A stretch of DNA of 64,000 nucleotides from the NCBI GenBank assembly GCA_026987195.1, contig JALSNC010000126.1, positions 1 through 64,000 of the forward strand, given 5' to 3'. The DNA comes from Desulfobulbaceae bacterium. Lineage in GTDB: Bacteria; Desulfobacterota; Desulfobulbia; Desulfobulbales; Desulfobulbaceae. The notes under the pieces were generated by a model. The model searched no databases, was not told where the DNA came from, and saw nothing but the letters and a program-made list of their open reading frames with translations. Below are positions 43,332 through 52,319 of this stretch, piece by piece (position 1 is the first letter of the stretch; each line of letters opens with the position of its first letter). The position numbers and the translations under genes are program-made.

Positions 43332-44978
43332 ATGAGCATCAAAACAAAACTCGGCCTCAGCTTTGCCGGCTTCTCCATCATCATCGTCTGTATGTTTCTG
43401 GCCACCCTGTATGTCACCGGCAAGCAGAAGAGTGACGGCCTGATCATCAACCTGGCCGGCCGGCAGCGGATGCTGAGCCAGAAGCTGGCCAAGGACCTGC
43501 TCGAATTCCAGCTTGCCAGGGAACGGACCGGCCAGGCAGACCCGAAACTGGAGCGGAAGGTCCGTGATACCATGGAGATCTTTCACCGCACCCTCAAGGG
43601 ACTCATCCAGGGTGGAGCGCTGCCCCTGACCCTTGATCCCGCCTCCGGCAAGACCGCGCCGGTGGAAGGGGTCACCGGCCAGGCCCTGCAGCAGCTCAAG
43701 GTGGTGGACAAGCTGTGGAATCAGTACATGGCCGACGTGAAAACCGTGCTTGCCGGCGGCAGGGACGCGGACGAGGCCCTGCAGAAGGTGATGGACAACA
43801 ATCCGGCCCTGCTGCAGGAGATGAACCGGGCGGTCACCCTGCTCCAGCAGAACGCCGAATCCTCGGTCACGCTCCTCAAGACCATCCAGCTTATCCTGAT
43901 CGGCGCCGGCCTGGTGGTCATCATCCTCGCTTTCCTGGTGCTCAGGTCGGTCATCCAGCGGCTCGACAAGATCCAGTCCTTCAGCGAGAAGCTGGGTGAT
44001 GGCGACCTGCGGGCCACTTCCGGTATCAGCGGCAAGGACGAGCTGGGCCGGATCGGCGCCAGTCTCGACGCCATGGGTGCCAGCCTGCGCACCATGATGA
44101 AGAATATCGCCGAGACAGGCACCACCCTGTTCAAATCCTCCAGCGAGCTGGGCGAGATGGCCGACGATTTTGCCTCTGCCGCCGTGGACTCGGCCGAACG
44201 GACCACCGCCGTTGCCGAGGCGGCCGAGGAGATGAGCACCAACATGAACACCGTTGCCGCAGCCACCGAGGAGGCGGCCACCAACATCTCCCTGGTCTCC
44301 ACGGCCACCGACGAGATGTCCAGCAACATCAGCGGTATTGTCAGGTCGACGGAAAAGGCGCAGGAGATCACCAGGGTAGCGGTTGAAGAGGCGGGTTCGG
44401 CCTCGGACAAGGTTGACGAGCTCGGCAAGGCGGCCCAGGAGATCGGCAAGGTCACCGAGGCCATCACCGAGATCTCCGAACAGACCAACCTGCTGGCACT
44501 GAACGCCACCATCGAGGCGGCCCGGGCCGGCGAGGCCGGCAAGGGCTTTGCCGTGGTGGCCAACGAGATCAAGGAACTGGCCAAGCAGACCGCCGAGGCC
44601 ACGGGTGAGATCAAGGCACGCATCGATTCCATCCAGAACTCCACCGATGCCACGGTCAGCCAGATCCAGCAGATCACCAATGTCATCAACGAGGTCAACG
44701 AGATCGTGGCCACCATTGTCACCGCGGTGGAGGAACAGTCCGCCACCACCACCGAGATCGCGGAAAACATCGGCCAGGCATCCCTGGGTATCCAGGAGGT
44801 GACCGAAAACGTGGCCCAGGTCTCCACGGTCTCCGGCGAGGTGGCCCAGGACATCTCCGAGGTGAGCCAGACCTCGGGGGCGATCTCGGATGGCAGCGGC
44901 AGGGTCAAGGAGAGCGCTGTTGCCCTGAACAGGCTTGCCGAGGAGCTGCGGGTCATGGTGGGCAGGTTCACCACCTGA
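43332..44978 (+). CDS. Methyl-accepting receptor with PilJ-like periplasmic domain
   Basis: 548 residues. Helix 1 (~7-29) and helix 2 (~186-210) flank a ~155-residue periplasmic domain with [14 protein letters not shown], a PilJ/NarX-type signature. A HAMP domain and a long coiled coil follow. The signalling tip reads [23 protein letters not shown]. It is a transmembrane chemoreceptor. Ligand unknown. It follows cheA by 78 bp. Confidence 0.95.
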   Translation: MSIKTKLGLSFAGFSIIIVCMFLATLYVTGKQKSDGLIINLAGRQRMLSQKLAKDLLEFQLARERTGQADPKLERKVRDTMEIFHRTLKGLIQGGALPLTLDPASGKTAPVEGVTGQALQQLKVVDKLWNQYMADVKTVLAGGRDADEALQKVMDNNPALLQEMNRAVTLLQQNAESSVTLLKTIQLILIGAGLVVIILAFLVLRSVIQRLDKIQSFSEKLGDGDLRATSGISGKDELGRIGASLDAMGASLRTMMKNIAETGTTLFKSSSELGEMADDFASAAVDSAERTTAVAEAAEEMSTNMNTVAAATEEAATNISLVSTATDEMSSNISGIVRSTEKAQEITRVAVEEAGSASDKVDELGKAAQEIGKVTEAITEISEQTNLLALNATIEAARAGEAGKGFAVVANEIKELAKQTAEATGEIKARIDSIQNSTDATVSQIQQITNVINEVNEIVATIVTAVEEQSATTTEIAENIGQASLGIQEVTENVAQVSTVSGEVAQDISEVSQTSGAISDGSGRVKESAVALNRLAEELRVMVGRFTT

Positions 44979-45040
44979 GCGCTGGCCGCAAATCGCCGGG
45001 AGGACCTTTATCTTTTCCACGTACCATCGGGGTATTCACC

Positions 45041-47218
45041 ATGCTGACAATCTTGAAAAAAGTACTGCCCAGCCGTGTCAAGACCAGGCTGCTCCTTGCC
45101 GTGGGTCTCCTTATCGCAATCCTGATCACCGTGCCGGTGGTCCTCCAGTTGACCGGCAGCCTGCGCCAGGCCCGGGAACAGGGGCGCATGCAGGCCGAGG
45201 AACTTGCGACCCGGGCCATTGATCAACTCCACGAGACAGAAGAAAAACTCCTTCTCGTAGCCCAGACCGTGGCCCACATGCCCGCGGCCACCCGTTTCCT
45301 GGCAGAACGGGACCGCCCTGCCCTCCTTGCCCTGTGCATGCCCCTCTACAAGCAGCTCAGGCAGCACATGGAACTCAATGTCTTCCACTTCCACCTGCCG
45401 CCGGCCACCTCCTTTCTGCGGCTGCAGAAACCGGAGAAGTATGGCGACGACCTTTCCGGGTTCCGGAAGACTGTGGTCGATGTCAACAGGACCCTGAAAC
45501 CGATCAGCGCCATCGAGGTGGGCAGGGCCGGGATGTCGGTGCGGGCGGTGGTGCCGGTGATGTATTCGGAGCCGGGATCCACCGGGGAACGGCATGTCGG
45601 GTCTGTGGAATTCGGCGCGCCACTGAAGCAGGCCTTTGTCGACTCGGTCAAGAAACTCCTTGGAGCCGATATCGCCCTTCTCGTACCCGACGGCCAGGGG
45701 TTCAAGATCCAGGCCGCCACCTATGCCGCTGATCTCTCTTCAGGCCGAGCCGCCATTCTGCGCAGGGTGATGAACACGGAAAAGATGACCACCATCGAGG
45801 GTGAGATCAAGGGCCGCGAGGTCATGATCGCCTATCGCCCGGTGACCGACTATTCCGGCAAGGTGGTGGGTATTCTGGCGGTGCCTTCTGATATCTCCGC
45901 CGAACTGGCCGGCGCCCACAGCAAGGCGCTGGTCACCATTGGTGTCGGTCTTGCCGCCATCCTCCTGGTGCAGGGAGTGATCTGGTTGCTGTTCAACCGG
46001 CTCGTCAACCGCCCCCTGGACGAACTGACCCGGCGCCTCGAGCTGGCCAGCCAGGGCGACCTGACCCAGACCATGGACAGCAGCCACATCAGGGAGGTCA
46101 ACTGCTCCGAACTCCTGGAATGCAACAGGCCTGACTGTTCCATGTACGGCCGGACCGGCTACTGCTGGGAAGAGGCCGGATCCCTGGCCACCAATATCCA
46201 GTGTCCCGAGATCCTGTCCGGCAAGCTGGATTCCTGCTCCATGTGCCGCAAGGTCTTCGGTTCCACGGTCAGGGACGAGTTTTCCGAGCTCACAGTTTAT
46301 TTCAACGGTTTTCTCGCCAACGTGACCAGGATGGTGGGCGAGATCAGGGCCAACTCCGAACAGCTCAACCAGACCTCGAACGCCCTGGGCTCGGTCTCCT
46401 CGCAGCTCGATGCCAGTACCTCTGAAACCGCCAGCCGGGCCGAAAGTGTGGCCGCGGCGGCCGAGGAGATGAGTGCCAACATGAGCAGTGTCGCTGCGGC
46501 CACCGAGGAGGCGGCGGCCAATGTCAACGTCATGTCCACCGCTGCCGAGGAGATCGGTTCCACCATCGGCGAGATCCAGGAAAACACCGCCAATGCCAGG
46601 AAGATCACCGGCCAGGCCGTGGACGAGGCCGCGGACATCTCCGTCAAGGTGGACGAGCTGGGCAGCGCAGCCGTGGATATCGGCAAGGTGACCGAGACCA
46701 TCACCGAGATCTCGTCCCAGACCAACCTGCTGGCGCTGAACGCCACCATCGAGGCGGCCCGGGCCGGCGAGGCGGGCAAGGGTTTTGCCGTGGTGGCCAA
46801 CGAGATCAAGGACCTGGCCAAACAGACCGCCGAGGCCACCGGCGAGATCAAGAAGCGGATCGAGGGCATCCAGCACTCAACGGACATCACGGTGGACGGT
46901 ATCAGGAAGATCACCGATATCATTCGCGAGATCGATGAGATCGTCACTTTCATTGCCGGTGCCATCGAGGAACAGGGCCACACCATGACCGAACTGACCA
47001 GCAATGTCCAGCAGGCGGGCCAGGGGATCAGCGAGGTCTCTGAAAACGTGGCCCAGAGCTCCGGGGTCTCCCGCGAGATCGCCGATGACGTAGCCCAGGT
47101 CAACTCGGCAACAGAACAGGTCGCCAAGGGCAGCCGCCAGGTGCACGACCGGGCCGCCGAGCTGCAGCAGCTTGCCGCCGACCTGCAGAAGATGATCGAC
47201 AGGTTCAAGTTGAGCTGA
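45041..47218 (+). CDS. Methyl-accepting receptor with cache sensor and Cys/Trp module
   Basis: 725 residues. Helix 1 (~14-35) and helix 2 (~291-314) bracket a ~255-residue periplasmic cache-type domain. After the HAMP segment comes a cytoplasmic cysteine-rich module (residues ~354-408) with C-S-E-L-L-E-C, C-S-M-Y, Y-C-W-E-E-A-G, Q-C-P-E and C-S-M-C-R-K, resembling the stand-alone two-CW protein at 36265-36528. The signalling tip is nearly identical to that of the preceding receptor ([17 protein letters not shown]). The module suggests a second, cytoplasmic redox or metal input. Confidence 0.95.
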   Translation: MLTILKKVLPSRVKTRLLLAVGLLIAILITVPVVLQLTGSLRQAREQGRMQAEELATRAIDQLHETEEKLLLVAQTVAHMPAATRFLAERDRPALLALCMPLYKQLRQHMELNVFHFHLPPATSFLRLQKPEKYGDDLSGFRKTVVDVNRTLKPISAIEVGRAGMSVRAVVPVMYSEPGSTGERHVGSVEFGAPLKQAFVDSVKKLLGADIALLVPDGQGFKIQAATYAADLSSGRAAILRRVMNTEKMTTIEGEIKGREVMIAYRPVTDYSGKVVGILAVPSDISAELAGAHSKALVTIGVGLAAILLVQGVIWLLFNRLVNRPLDELTRRLELASQGDLTQTMDSSHIREVNCSELLECNRPDCSMYGRTGYCWEEAGSLATNIQCPEILSGKLDSCSMCRKVFGSTVRDEFSELTVYFNGFLANVTRMVGEIRANSEQLNQTSNALGSVSSQLDASTSETASRAESVAAAAEEMSANMSSVAAATEEAAANVNVMSTAAEEIGSTIGEIQENTANARKITGQAVDEAADISVKVDELGSAAVDIGKVTETITEISSQTNLLALNATIEAARAGEAGKGFAVVANEIKDLAKQTAEATGEIKKRIEGIQHSTDITVDGIRKITDIIREIDEIVTFIAGAIEEQGHTMTELTSNVQQAGQGISEVSENVAQSSGVSREIADDVAQVNSATEQVAKGSRQVHDRAAELQQLAADLQKMIDRFKLS

Positions 47219-47313
47219 GGAACCTTGCAAAGGACAAGGGCTCAATAATCAGGCGTTGATACCGTTCCGCCACCAATGCAGGGGAAACCTTTCCCGGAAC
47301 AAGGAAGAACTTC

Positions 47314-47808
47314 ATGGAAAACGAAGAAAAACTCGCAGACAAGAGCATCATTGAACTGGCCACCTTCTACGTGGGCGATGCCCTCTGCGGCATGGACATC
47401 CTCAAGGTCCAGGAGATCAACAAGCTGATGGAGATGACCGTGGTTCCCCAGGCGCCCGACTATGTCAAGGGTATCCTCAACCTGCGCGGCCAGATCGTCA
47501 CCATCATCGACCTGGGCCGCAAACTCGGCCTGGACGAGACCGCGCTCGGCGACGATCCCCGCAACATCATCGTCAATGCACCCGGCGAGCATATAGGTCT
47601 CCTGGTGCGGCAGATCAGCGACGTGGTCATGGCCGACCTGGAAAAGGTCGAGCCGGCGCCTGCCAACATGAGCGGTATCCAGGGCAGCTACTTTCTCGGT
47701 GTCTACAAGACCGAAAACAGGCTGATCGGCATCCTCGATGCCGAACAGGTCCTCAGGATGGAGACAGACAGCAGGACCGGCCCTGCCGCAGGCGGCTCTG
47801 TTGCCTGA
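47314..47808 (+). CDS. cheW: Chemotaxis coupling protein CheW
   Basis: 164 residues with SD AAGGAAG. A single CheW SH3-like domain (residues ~10-145) has Y-V-K-G-I-L-N-L-R-G-Q-I-V-T-I-I-D-L near the middle and G-S-Y-F-L-G-V-Y-K after it. It bridges receptors to CheA. Position between the receptors and cheB supports one operon. Confidence 0.94.
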   Translation: MENEEKLADKSIIELATFYVGDALCGMDILKVQEINKLMEMTVVPQAPDYVKGILNLRGQIVTIIDLGRKLGLDETALGDDPRNIIVNAPGEHIGLLVRQISDVVMADLEKVEPAPANMSGIQGSYFLGVYKTENRLIGILDAEQVLRMETDSRTGPAAGGSVA

Positions 47809-47970
47809 ACAAGAAGGCCGGAAGCCCGGGATTCTTCGTGCCGCCCGTGGCGGGCTTGACACCATGGGAGCAAGGCAAGGGGGAAGGTTAATGTGCCGCT
47901 CCTGCGGACGCCGATGTTCCTTTTCGTGTTCCGTTGCCATCCGGACCGGGTGGCACAGGGCTGAACGTCC

Positions 47971-48010
47971 CGGTATTTCTAAGGAGTCGCCGACAGCGGC
48001 GAACTGGTAC
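47971..48010 (+). repeat. R2 short repeat inside the chemosensory operon
   Basis: GGTATTTCTAAGGAGTCGCC then GACAGCGGCGAACTGGTAC; the best-matching part is the GCCGACAGCGGCGAACTG core. It ends 16 bp before cheB. Confidence 0.55.
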
Positions 48011-48026
48011 GAACAGAGGAGTACAG

Positions 48027-49157
48027 GTGGTACCGAGAAAGAAGAAGATAAAAGTCCTGGTGGTCGACGACACCATTGTCTATCGTAAGGCGGTCAGCGA
48101 TATCCTTGCCGAGATCCCTGGCGTAGAGGTCGTGGGTGTGGCCCACAACGGAAAGATCGCGGTCTCCAAGATCAGGACCCTCAAACCGGACCTGCTGACC
48201 CTGGACATCGAGATGCCGCAGATGAACGGCATCGAGGTGCTTGAATATATCCGTGCCAATGCCCCCGAGGTCAGCGCGATCATGGTCTCCACCCTGACCA
48301 GCGAGGGCGGCGAGATGACCATGAAGGCCCTGGAGCTGGGGGCATTCGATTTCATCCTCAAGCCCAGCGCCGGCAATATCGAGGACAGCAAGCGGCAGCT
48401 CAGGGAACTGCTGCTTCCCCTGGTCAAGGCCTTTCAGATCGGCCGCACCGCTGTCGGTTCCATGAAGAGCGCCGGCCGGCCGATCCGCCATACCCGGCCG
48501 CCGGCCCGCCGGCCCTGCCGGTCGCGAACCGCGACCAGCCCACGCAAGGTGGCAGCCACACCCGCTGTCCAGCGCAAGGGCAAGTCGGAAGTGGTTGCCA
48601 TCGGTATCTCCACCGGGGGGCCCAATGCCCTGTCGCGGATGATGCCCATGCTGCCCGCCGATCTCGGGGTGCCGGTACTTATTGTCCAGCACATGCCGCC
48701 GGTCTTCACCAGGTCGCTTGCCGCCAGCCTGGACGCCAAGTGCGCCCTGACCGTCAAGGAGGCGGAAAACGGCGAGGTCATCCAGCCCAATGTCGCCTAC
48801 ATCGCGCCCGGCGGCAAGCAGATGAAACTGGTTGCCGCCACCGATGGCCGCAACCGGCTGATCAAGATCACCAATGATCCGCCGGAGAACTCCTGCCGGC
48901 CCTCGGTGGACTACCTCTTCCGCTCCGTGGCCGATTACTACGTGGGCCGGACCACCGGCGTGATCATGACCGGCATGGGGTCGGACGGCACCGCCGGCCT
49001 TGAGGTCCTCAAACAGAAAGGCAGCTTCAATATCGGCCAGGACCAGGCAAGCTGCGTCGTCTACGGCATGCCCAAGGCGCCGGCGGAACGCGGGCTTCTC
49101 GACGTTGTCGTGCCCCTGGACAAAATCGCGCCGGAAATAGTAAAGAGTGTCCGGTGA
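48027..49157 (+). CDS. cheB: Chemotaxis methylesterase CheB
   Basis: 376 residues from GTG 48027 (GAGGAG, 6 bp spacing), chosen because it directly precedes V-P-R-K-K-K-I-K-V-L-V-V-D-D. The receiver has phospho-acceptor in L-T-L-D-I-E-M-P, a basic Arg/Pro-rich linker (~150-190) follows, and the methylesterase domain shows the catalytic Ser in G-I-S-T-G-G-P, His in Q-H-M-P-P and Asp in G-M-G-S-D-G. It demethylates receptors. The linker is more basic than usual. Confidence 0.95.
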   Translation: MVPRKKKIKVLVVDDTIVYRKAVSDILAEIPGVEVVGVAHNGKIAVSKIRTLKPDLLTLDIEMPQMNGIEVLEYIRANAPEVSAIMVSTLTSEGGEMTMKALELGAFDFILKPSAGNIEDSKRQLRELLLPLVKAFQIGRTAVGSMKSAGRPIRHTRPPARRPCRSRTATSPRKVAATPAVQRKGKSEVVAIGISTGGPNALSRMMPMLPADLGVPVLIVQHMPPVFTRSLAASLDAKCALTVKEAENGEVIQPNVAYIAPGGKQMKLVAATDGRNRLIKITNDPPENSCRPSVDYLFRSVADYYVGRTTGVIMTGMGSDGTAGLEVLKQKGSFNIGQDQASCVVYGMPKAPAERGLLDVVVPLDKIAPEIVKSVR

Positions 49158-49219
49158 TCACGAGGCCTCGCACGCCACGACTTAAAAAACCTCCGCCGCT
49201 GCACCGTCAATACTGATAC

Positions 49220-50059
49220 ATGCTGAAAATCACTCCTGAAGAACTGAAGGTCATCACCCGCTATATCCACGAGATATCGGGCATCCATCTCGATGCGGGC
49301 AAGAAGTACCTTCTCGAGACCCGGCTGAGCAGTATTGCCGAGGAACTGGGCTGCAGCAACTACATGGAGCTGTACCAGAAGGCAAAGAGGGACGCCCGCC
49401 GGCAGATCCAGCAGCAGATCATCGACGCCATCTCCACCAACGAGACCCTTTTCTTCCGGGATGAGGGGCCGTTCAAGCTCCTGCAGTACAAGATCCTGCC
49501 CGAGCTGATCGACGCCAGGACCCCGAAATCCTCCTTCATGAAGACGCCGATCCGCATCTGGAGCGCCGCCAGTTCCACCGGCCAGGAGCTCTATTCCATC
49601 GCCATTGTCATCAGGGAACTGGTGGGCAACGACATCTCGAAATTCAACTTCAAGCTGCTTGGCACCGATATCTCCGATTCGGCAGTGGCCCAGGCCAGCC
49701 GCGGAAGGTACAACAAGTTCGAGATCGAACGCGGCCTGCCGCGCGACAAGCTGAACCGCTATTTTACCCTGCGGGGCGGATTCTGGCAGGTCAAGGATGA
49801 ACTGCGGGCCATGGTCCATTTCCGCAAGCTCAACCTGATGCTGCCCTTTTCAGGTCTTGGAAAATTTGATATCGTCTTCTGTCGGAACGTGGCCATCTAT
49901 TTCACCATGGAGGACCGGAAAAAGCTGTTCAACAAGATTGCGGATATCCTGGAGCCGGACGGATACCTGGTCATCGGCTCCACCGAGTCGCTCACCGGTA
50001 TCTGTTCCCGGTTCAAGCCCAAACGTCATTTACGCTCCATCTTTTACCAGCTCCAGTAG
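49220..50059 (+). CDS. cheR: Chemotaxis methyltransferase CheR
   Basis: 279 residues. The N-terminal helical domain has Y-I-H-E-I-S-G-I-H-L and K-K-Y-L-L-E-T-R-L. The C-terminal S-adenosylmethionine-binding domain has W-S-A-A-S-S-T-G-Q-E-x-Y-S-I-A, G-T-D-I-S-D and F-D-I-V-F-C-R-N-V. It methylates receptor glutamates using SAM. No TPR extension is present. It follows cheB closely. Confidence 0.95.
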   Translation: MLKITPEELKVITRYIHEISGIHLDAGKKYLLETRLSSIAEELGCSNYMELYQKAKRDARRQIQQQIIDAISTNETLFFRDEGPFKLLQYKILPELIDARTPKSSFMKTPIRIWSAASSTGQELYSIAIVIRELVGNDISKFNFKLLGTDISDSAVAQASRGRYNKFEIERGLPRDKLNRYFTLRGGFWQVKDELRAMVHFRKLNLMLPFSGLGKFDIVFCRNVAIYFTMEDRKKLFNKIADILEPDGYLVIGSTESLTGICSRFKPKRHLRSIFYQLQ

Positions 50060-50119
50060 ACAGGAGGCCTTTGTCCCGGCATTTCGCCGGCAAGAGGGGA
50101 AAGCGAGGAAGATTCCATC

Positions 50120-50695
50120 ATGAAGCAGATGCGCATACTGGTTGCCGATGACGATCCGGTCATCAGGCGCCTGCTGGAAAAACGACTCAGCGAAAACGGC
50201 TACGATGTGACCGTGGTCAGTGACGGCATGGAGGCGGCCAGGCTGGTGGACCGGAAGCGTTTTGATGTCGTCATCACCGACCTGGTCATGCCCGGTGACA
50301 TCGGCGGCATCGAACTGCTGCAGGTGGTCAAGGACAGGGATATCGCCACCGAAGTCATCGTTATCACCGCCTACTCTTCCATTGACACTGCCGTGGACGC
50401 CATGAAAAAGGGGGCAGTCGACTACCTGGAAAAACCCATCAACTTCGAGGAGCTCTTTCTGCGCCTTGACAAGATCGCCCAGGTTCGCGCCCTGATCCGC
50501 AATGCCGGCGACCTGCGCGAGGCCATGGATGTCACCGAGGCATCCGCCGCCCAGACCATCCAGCAGCTCGAGATCACCGCCGGTGACCTGCAGCTCCGCC
50601 TCGATCAGCTCCGGCGGATACTCGGCAGAGACGACCGGCCGCCGGAAGCACGTATCGCCGAGGCCCTCGGGCTCCTTGGCCGGGAACAGGGATGA
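50120..50695 (+). CDS. Receiver protein with C-terminal coiled coil
   Basis: 191 residues with SD GAGGAAG. A receiver (residues 1-120) has the D-D-D acidic pocket, phospho-acceptor in V-I-T-D-L-V-M-P-G and K of L-E-K-P. The last ~60 residues form an acidic coiled coil (I-Q-Q-L-E-I-T-A-G-D-L-Q-L-R-L) with no DNA-binding motif. It is probably the CheY-like output or a phosphate sink of the chemosensory system. Its stop overlaps the mazG start by ATGA. Confidence 0.9.
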   Translation: MKQMRILVADDDPVIRRLLEKRLSENGYDVTVVSDGMEAARLVDRKRFDVVITDLVMPGDIGGIELLQVVKDRDIATEVIVITAYSSIDTAVDAMKKGAVDYLEKPINFEELFLRLDKIAQVRALIRNAGDLREAMDVTEASAAQTIQQLEITAGDLQLRLDQLRRILGRDDRPPEARIAEALGLLGREQG

Positions 50696-51108
50696 CAGGC
50701 ATGGATGAGGCCGACAACAGGTCGGACGACGCTCTTGCCCGACTGCTGGCCATCGTTGCCCGGCTGCGGGGCGAGGACGGCTGCCCATGGGACAGGAAGC
50801 AGACCCCGGCCACACTGAAAAAATATCTTCTTGAAGAGACCGCTGAACTGGCCGAGGCCATCGACTCCGGTGATCCGGACCATATACGCGAAGAGATCGG
50901 CGACTGTTTCTTCATCCTTGCCATGCTGACCACCATGTTCCGAGAGCAGGGCCTGTTTGCCGCCACCGACGCCCTTGAAGACATCATCGCCAAGATGATC
51001 CGGCGCCACCCCCATGTCTTTGCCGACCAGACCGCAGGCAGTGAACAGGAACTGCGACGGCAGTGGGAAGAGATCAAGGCCGGAGAAAAGCGGCCCCCCT
51101 CCTCCTGA
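50692..51108 (+). CDS. mazG: MazG-family nucleotide pyrophosphohydrolase
   Basis: 138 residues, starting at ATG 50692 inside the preceding stop (ATGA). It is the short single-domain form (E. coli MazG is ~263 residues). Metal-binding E-E-x-x-E (E-E-T-A-E-L) near residues 49-54 and E-E-I-G-D (~67-71) match the MazG fold. It hydrolyses NTPs to NMP and PPi as a housecleaning or stringent-response modulator. Coupling to the chemosensory operon is by overlap only. Confidence 0.92.
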   Translation: MTGMDEADNRSDDALARLLAIVARLRGEDGCPWDRKQTPATLKKYLLEETAELAEAIDSGDPDHIREEIGDCFFILAMLTTMFREQGLFAATDALEDIIAKMIRRHPHVFADQTAGSEQELRRQWEEIKAGEKRPPSS

Positions 51109-51190
51109 GTCCCTGGCCGTTTGCTGTCATATCCGTCCCGCCCCGTGACATTCTCCATGCGCCCCCATGGATCAGACCCGGAAGAATCGT

Positions 51191-51239
51191 TAAAGTATCG
51201 GCATGTTCAGGTGGTTGCCGACAGCAGAGAACTGTTACG
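51191..51239 (+). repeat. R2 short repeat
   Basis: TTAAAGTATCGGCATGTTCA (R2 left part) then GGTGGTTGCCGACAGCAGAG and AACTGTTAC. It lies upstream of the rpsF promoter in the 319-bp gap 51109-51427. Confidence 0.65.
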
Positions 51240-51278
51240 CAGAATCTGCCGGGTTTCAGTCCGGATCCGGTTTTTTCA

Positions 51279-51307
51279 TTGACATCGATTCCGATGAAAT
51301 GTAAAAA
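51279..51307 (+). promoter_or_regulatory. Sigma-70-type promoter of the rpsF operon
   Basis: A perfect -35 TTGACA (51279-51284), 17-bp spacer, -10 TAAAAA (51302-51307). Transcription would start around 51313. Confidence 0.6.
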
Positions 51308-51309
51308 GT

Positions 51310-51367
51310 AAGGTTCATTGCTTATACCGGCCGACGTTCCAGACGACGGCCACCGACAACGAACCTT
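51310..51367 (+). ncRNA. Candidate S6:S18 ribosomal-protein leader
   Basis: An outer stem pairs AAGGTTC (51310-51316) with GAACCTT (51361-51367) and TTG (51318-51320) with CAA (51357-51359). An inner GC-rich stem pairs GGCCG (51329-51333) with CGGCC (51347-51351) and CGT with ACG, loop TCCAG. The 3' side of the internal loop reads ACCGA, holding a CCG triplet (51353-51355). Known S6:S18 autoregulatory leaders have two stems with a conserved CCG; the S18 site in 16S rRNA is similar. If transcription starts near 51313, the outer stem loses three pairs but still forms. Confidence 0.6.
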
Positions 51368-51427
51368 CTCGCTCTCCCCCTGCAGACAGGAATGAAGCGA
51401 GGGCCTGTATGACCAAGAGGAGGCAAC

Positions 51428-51841
51428 ATGCGGCACTACGAAACCACCTTTGTACTCCGCCCGAATCTGGGCGAGGATCAGTTCACTGAAATCATCGACC
51501 GGACCTGTTCGATCATCACCGATGACGGAGGAACCGTTCTCGATGTCGATCGCTGGGGTATGCGCAAGCTGGCCTATGAGATCAAAAAAGAGGCCCAGGG
51601 CTACTACGTGTATCTTAACTATGCCGCCCCCGGGAAAACCGTTGACGAGATCGAACGGATCTTCCGTATCGACGATCGCCTGTTACGCTACCTGACCATC
51701 AAACTGGCCGATTCCATGGATCAGGAGGCCATTGACAGGGAAAAGCAGCGGCTGGCCGCTCCTGCCGAGAGTGAAGAAGAAGAGAGCACAGCCGAAGCCG
51801 CAGAACAGTCTGCCGAGACCGGCACGGAAAAATCCGAATAA
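51428..51841 (+). CDS. rpsF: 30S ribosomal protein S6
   Basis: 137 residues, AAGAGGAGG upstream. Typical S6: [13 protein letters not shown] and [11 protein letters not shown] near residue 45, then a long acidic Glu/Ala tail (residues ~105-137), common in Gram-negative S6. It binds S18 in the platform of the small subunit and likely represses its own mRNA via the leader upstream. Confidence 0.97.
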   Translation: MRHYETTFVLRPNLGEDQFTEIIDRTCSIITDDGGTVLDVDRWGMRKLAYEIKKEAQGYYVYLNYAAPGKTVDEIERIFRIDDRLLRYLTIKLADSMDQEAIDREKQRLAAPAESEEEESTAEAAEQSAETGTEKSE

Positions 51842-51966
51842 TTCATGGTCTCCCCTTCATCTCTTCGCAGGAGGCGGAACAACGACAGCGGGCCCCGGGC
51901 CTGTTGACTCCGGATTTCCGGTCTTCCGACCTTCTGATTTTCTGCTACACAAGGAGAACTCCAGAT

Positions 51967-52206
51967 ATGGCACCAAGAAAAAGAGTGTTTTCACGCCGCA
52001 GAGTATGCCGTTTCTGCACGGATAAGGAACTGGTAATCGATTACAAAGATCCCAAGACCCTGCGGAACTTTGTCACCGAGCGGGGCAAGATCATTCCCAA
52101 GCGGATCTATGGCACCTGTGCCCGTCATCAGCGCCAGCTAACCGAGGCCATCAAGCGGGCCAGGCAGCTTGCCCTGATGCCCTACAGCGGTCCGACCCAG
52201 TACTGA
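51967..52206 (+). CDS. rpsR: 30S ribosomal protein S18 (zinc-type)
   Basis: 79 residues from ATG 51967. The S18 core ([13 protein letters not shown]) is preceded by a Cys pair C-R-F-C and followed by C-A-R-H, so a metal-binding C+ form of S18 is likely. Partner of S6. An alternative upstream ATG (51904) lacks family sequence. Confidence 0.97.
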   Translation: MAPRKRVFSRRRVCRFCTDKELVIDYKDPKTLRNFVTERGKIIPKRIYGTCARHQRQLTEAIKRARQLALMPYSGPTQY

Positions 52207-52319
52207 CCGCATGGGGAATCCCGGCACTGGCCAGGCAGGGAACCTTTGTCCGCATCCGGGCACGGAACAGGGGGCCGGGACTGCGGATATCGTGCACAGA
52301 GCCGAGGTAACCGGCTGAC

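Noticed and set aside
42033-45020. 995-codon antisense frame over cheA and the first receptor
   Set aside because: Low-complexity G/D/L/H-rich translation with no domain; a shadow of the chemosensory genes.
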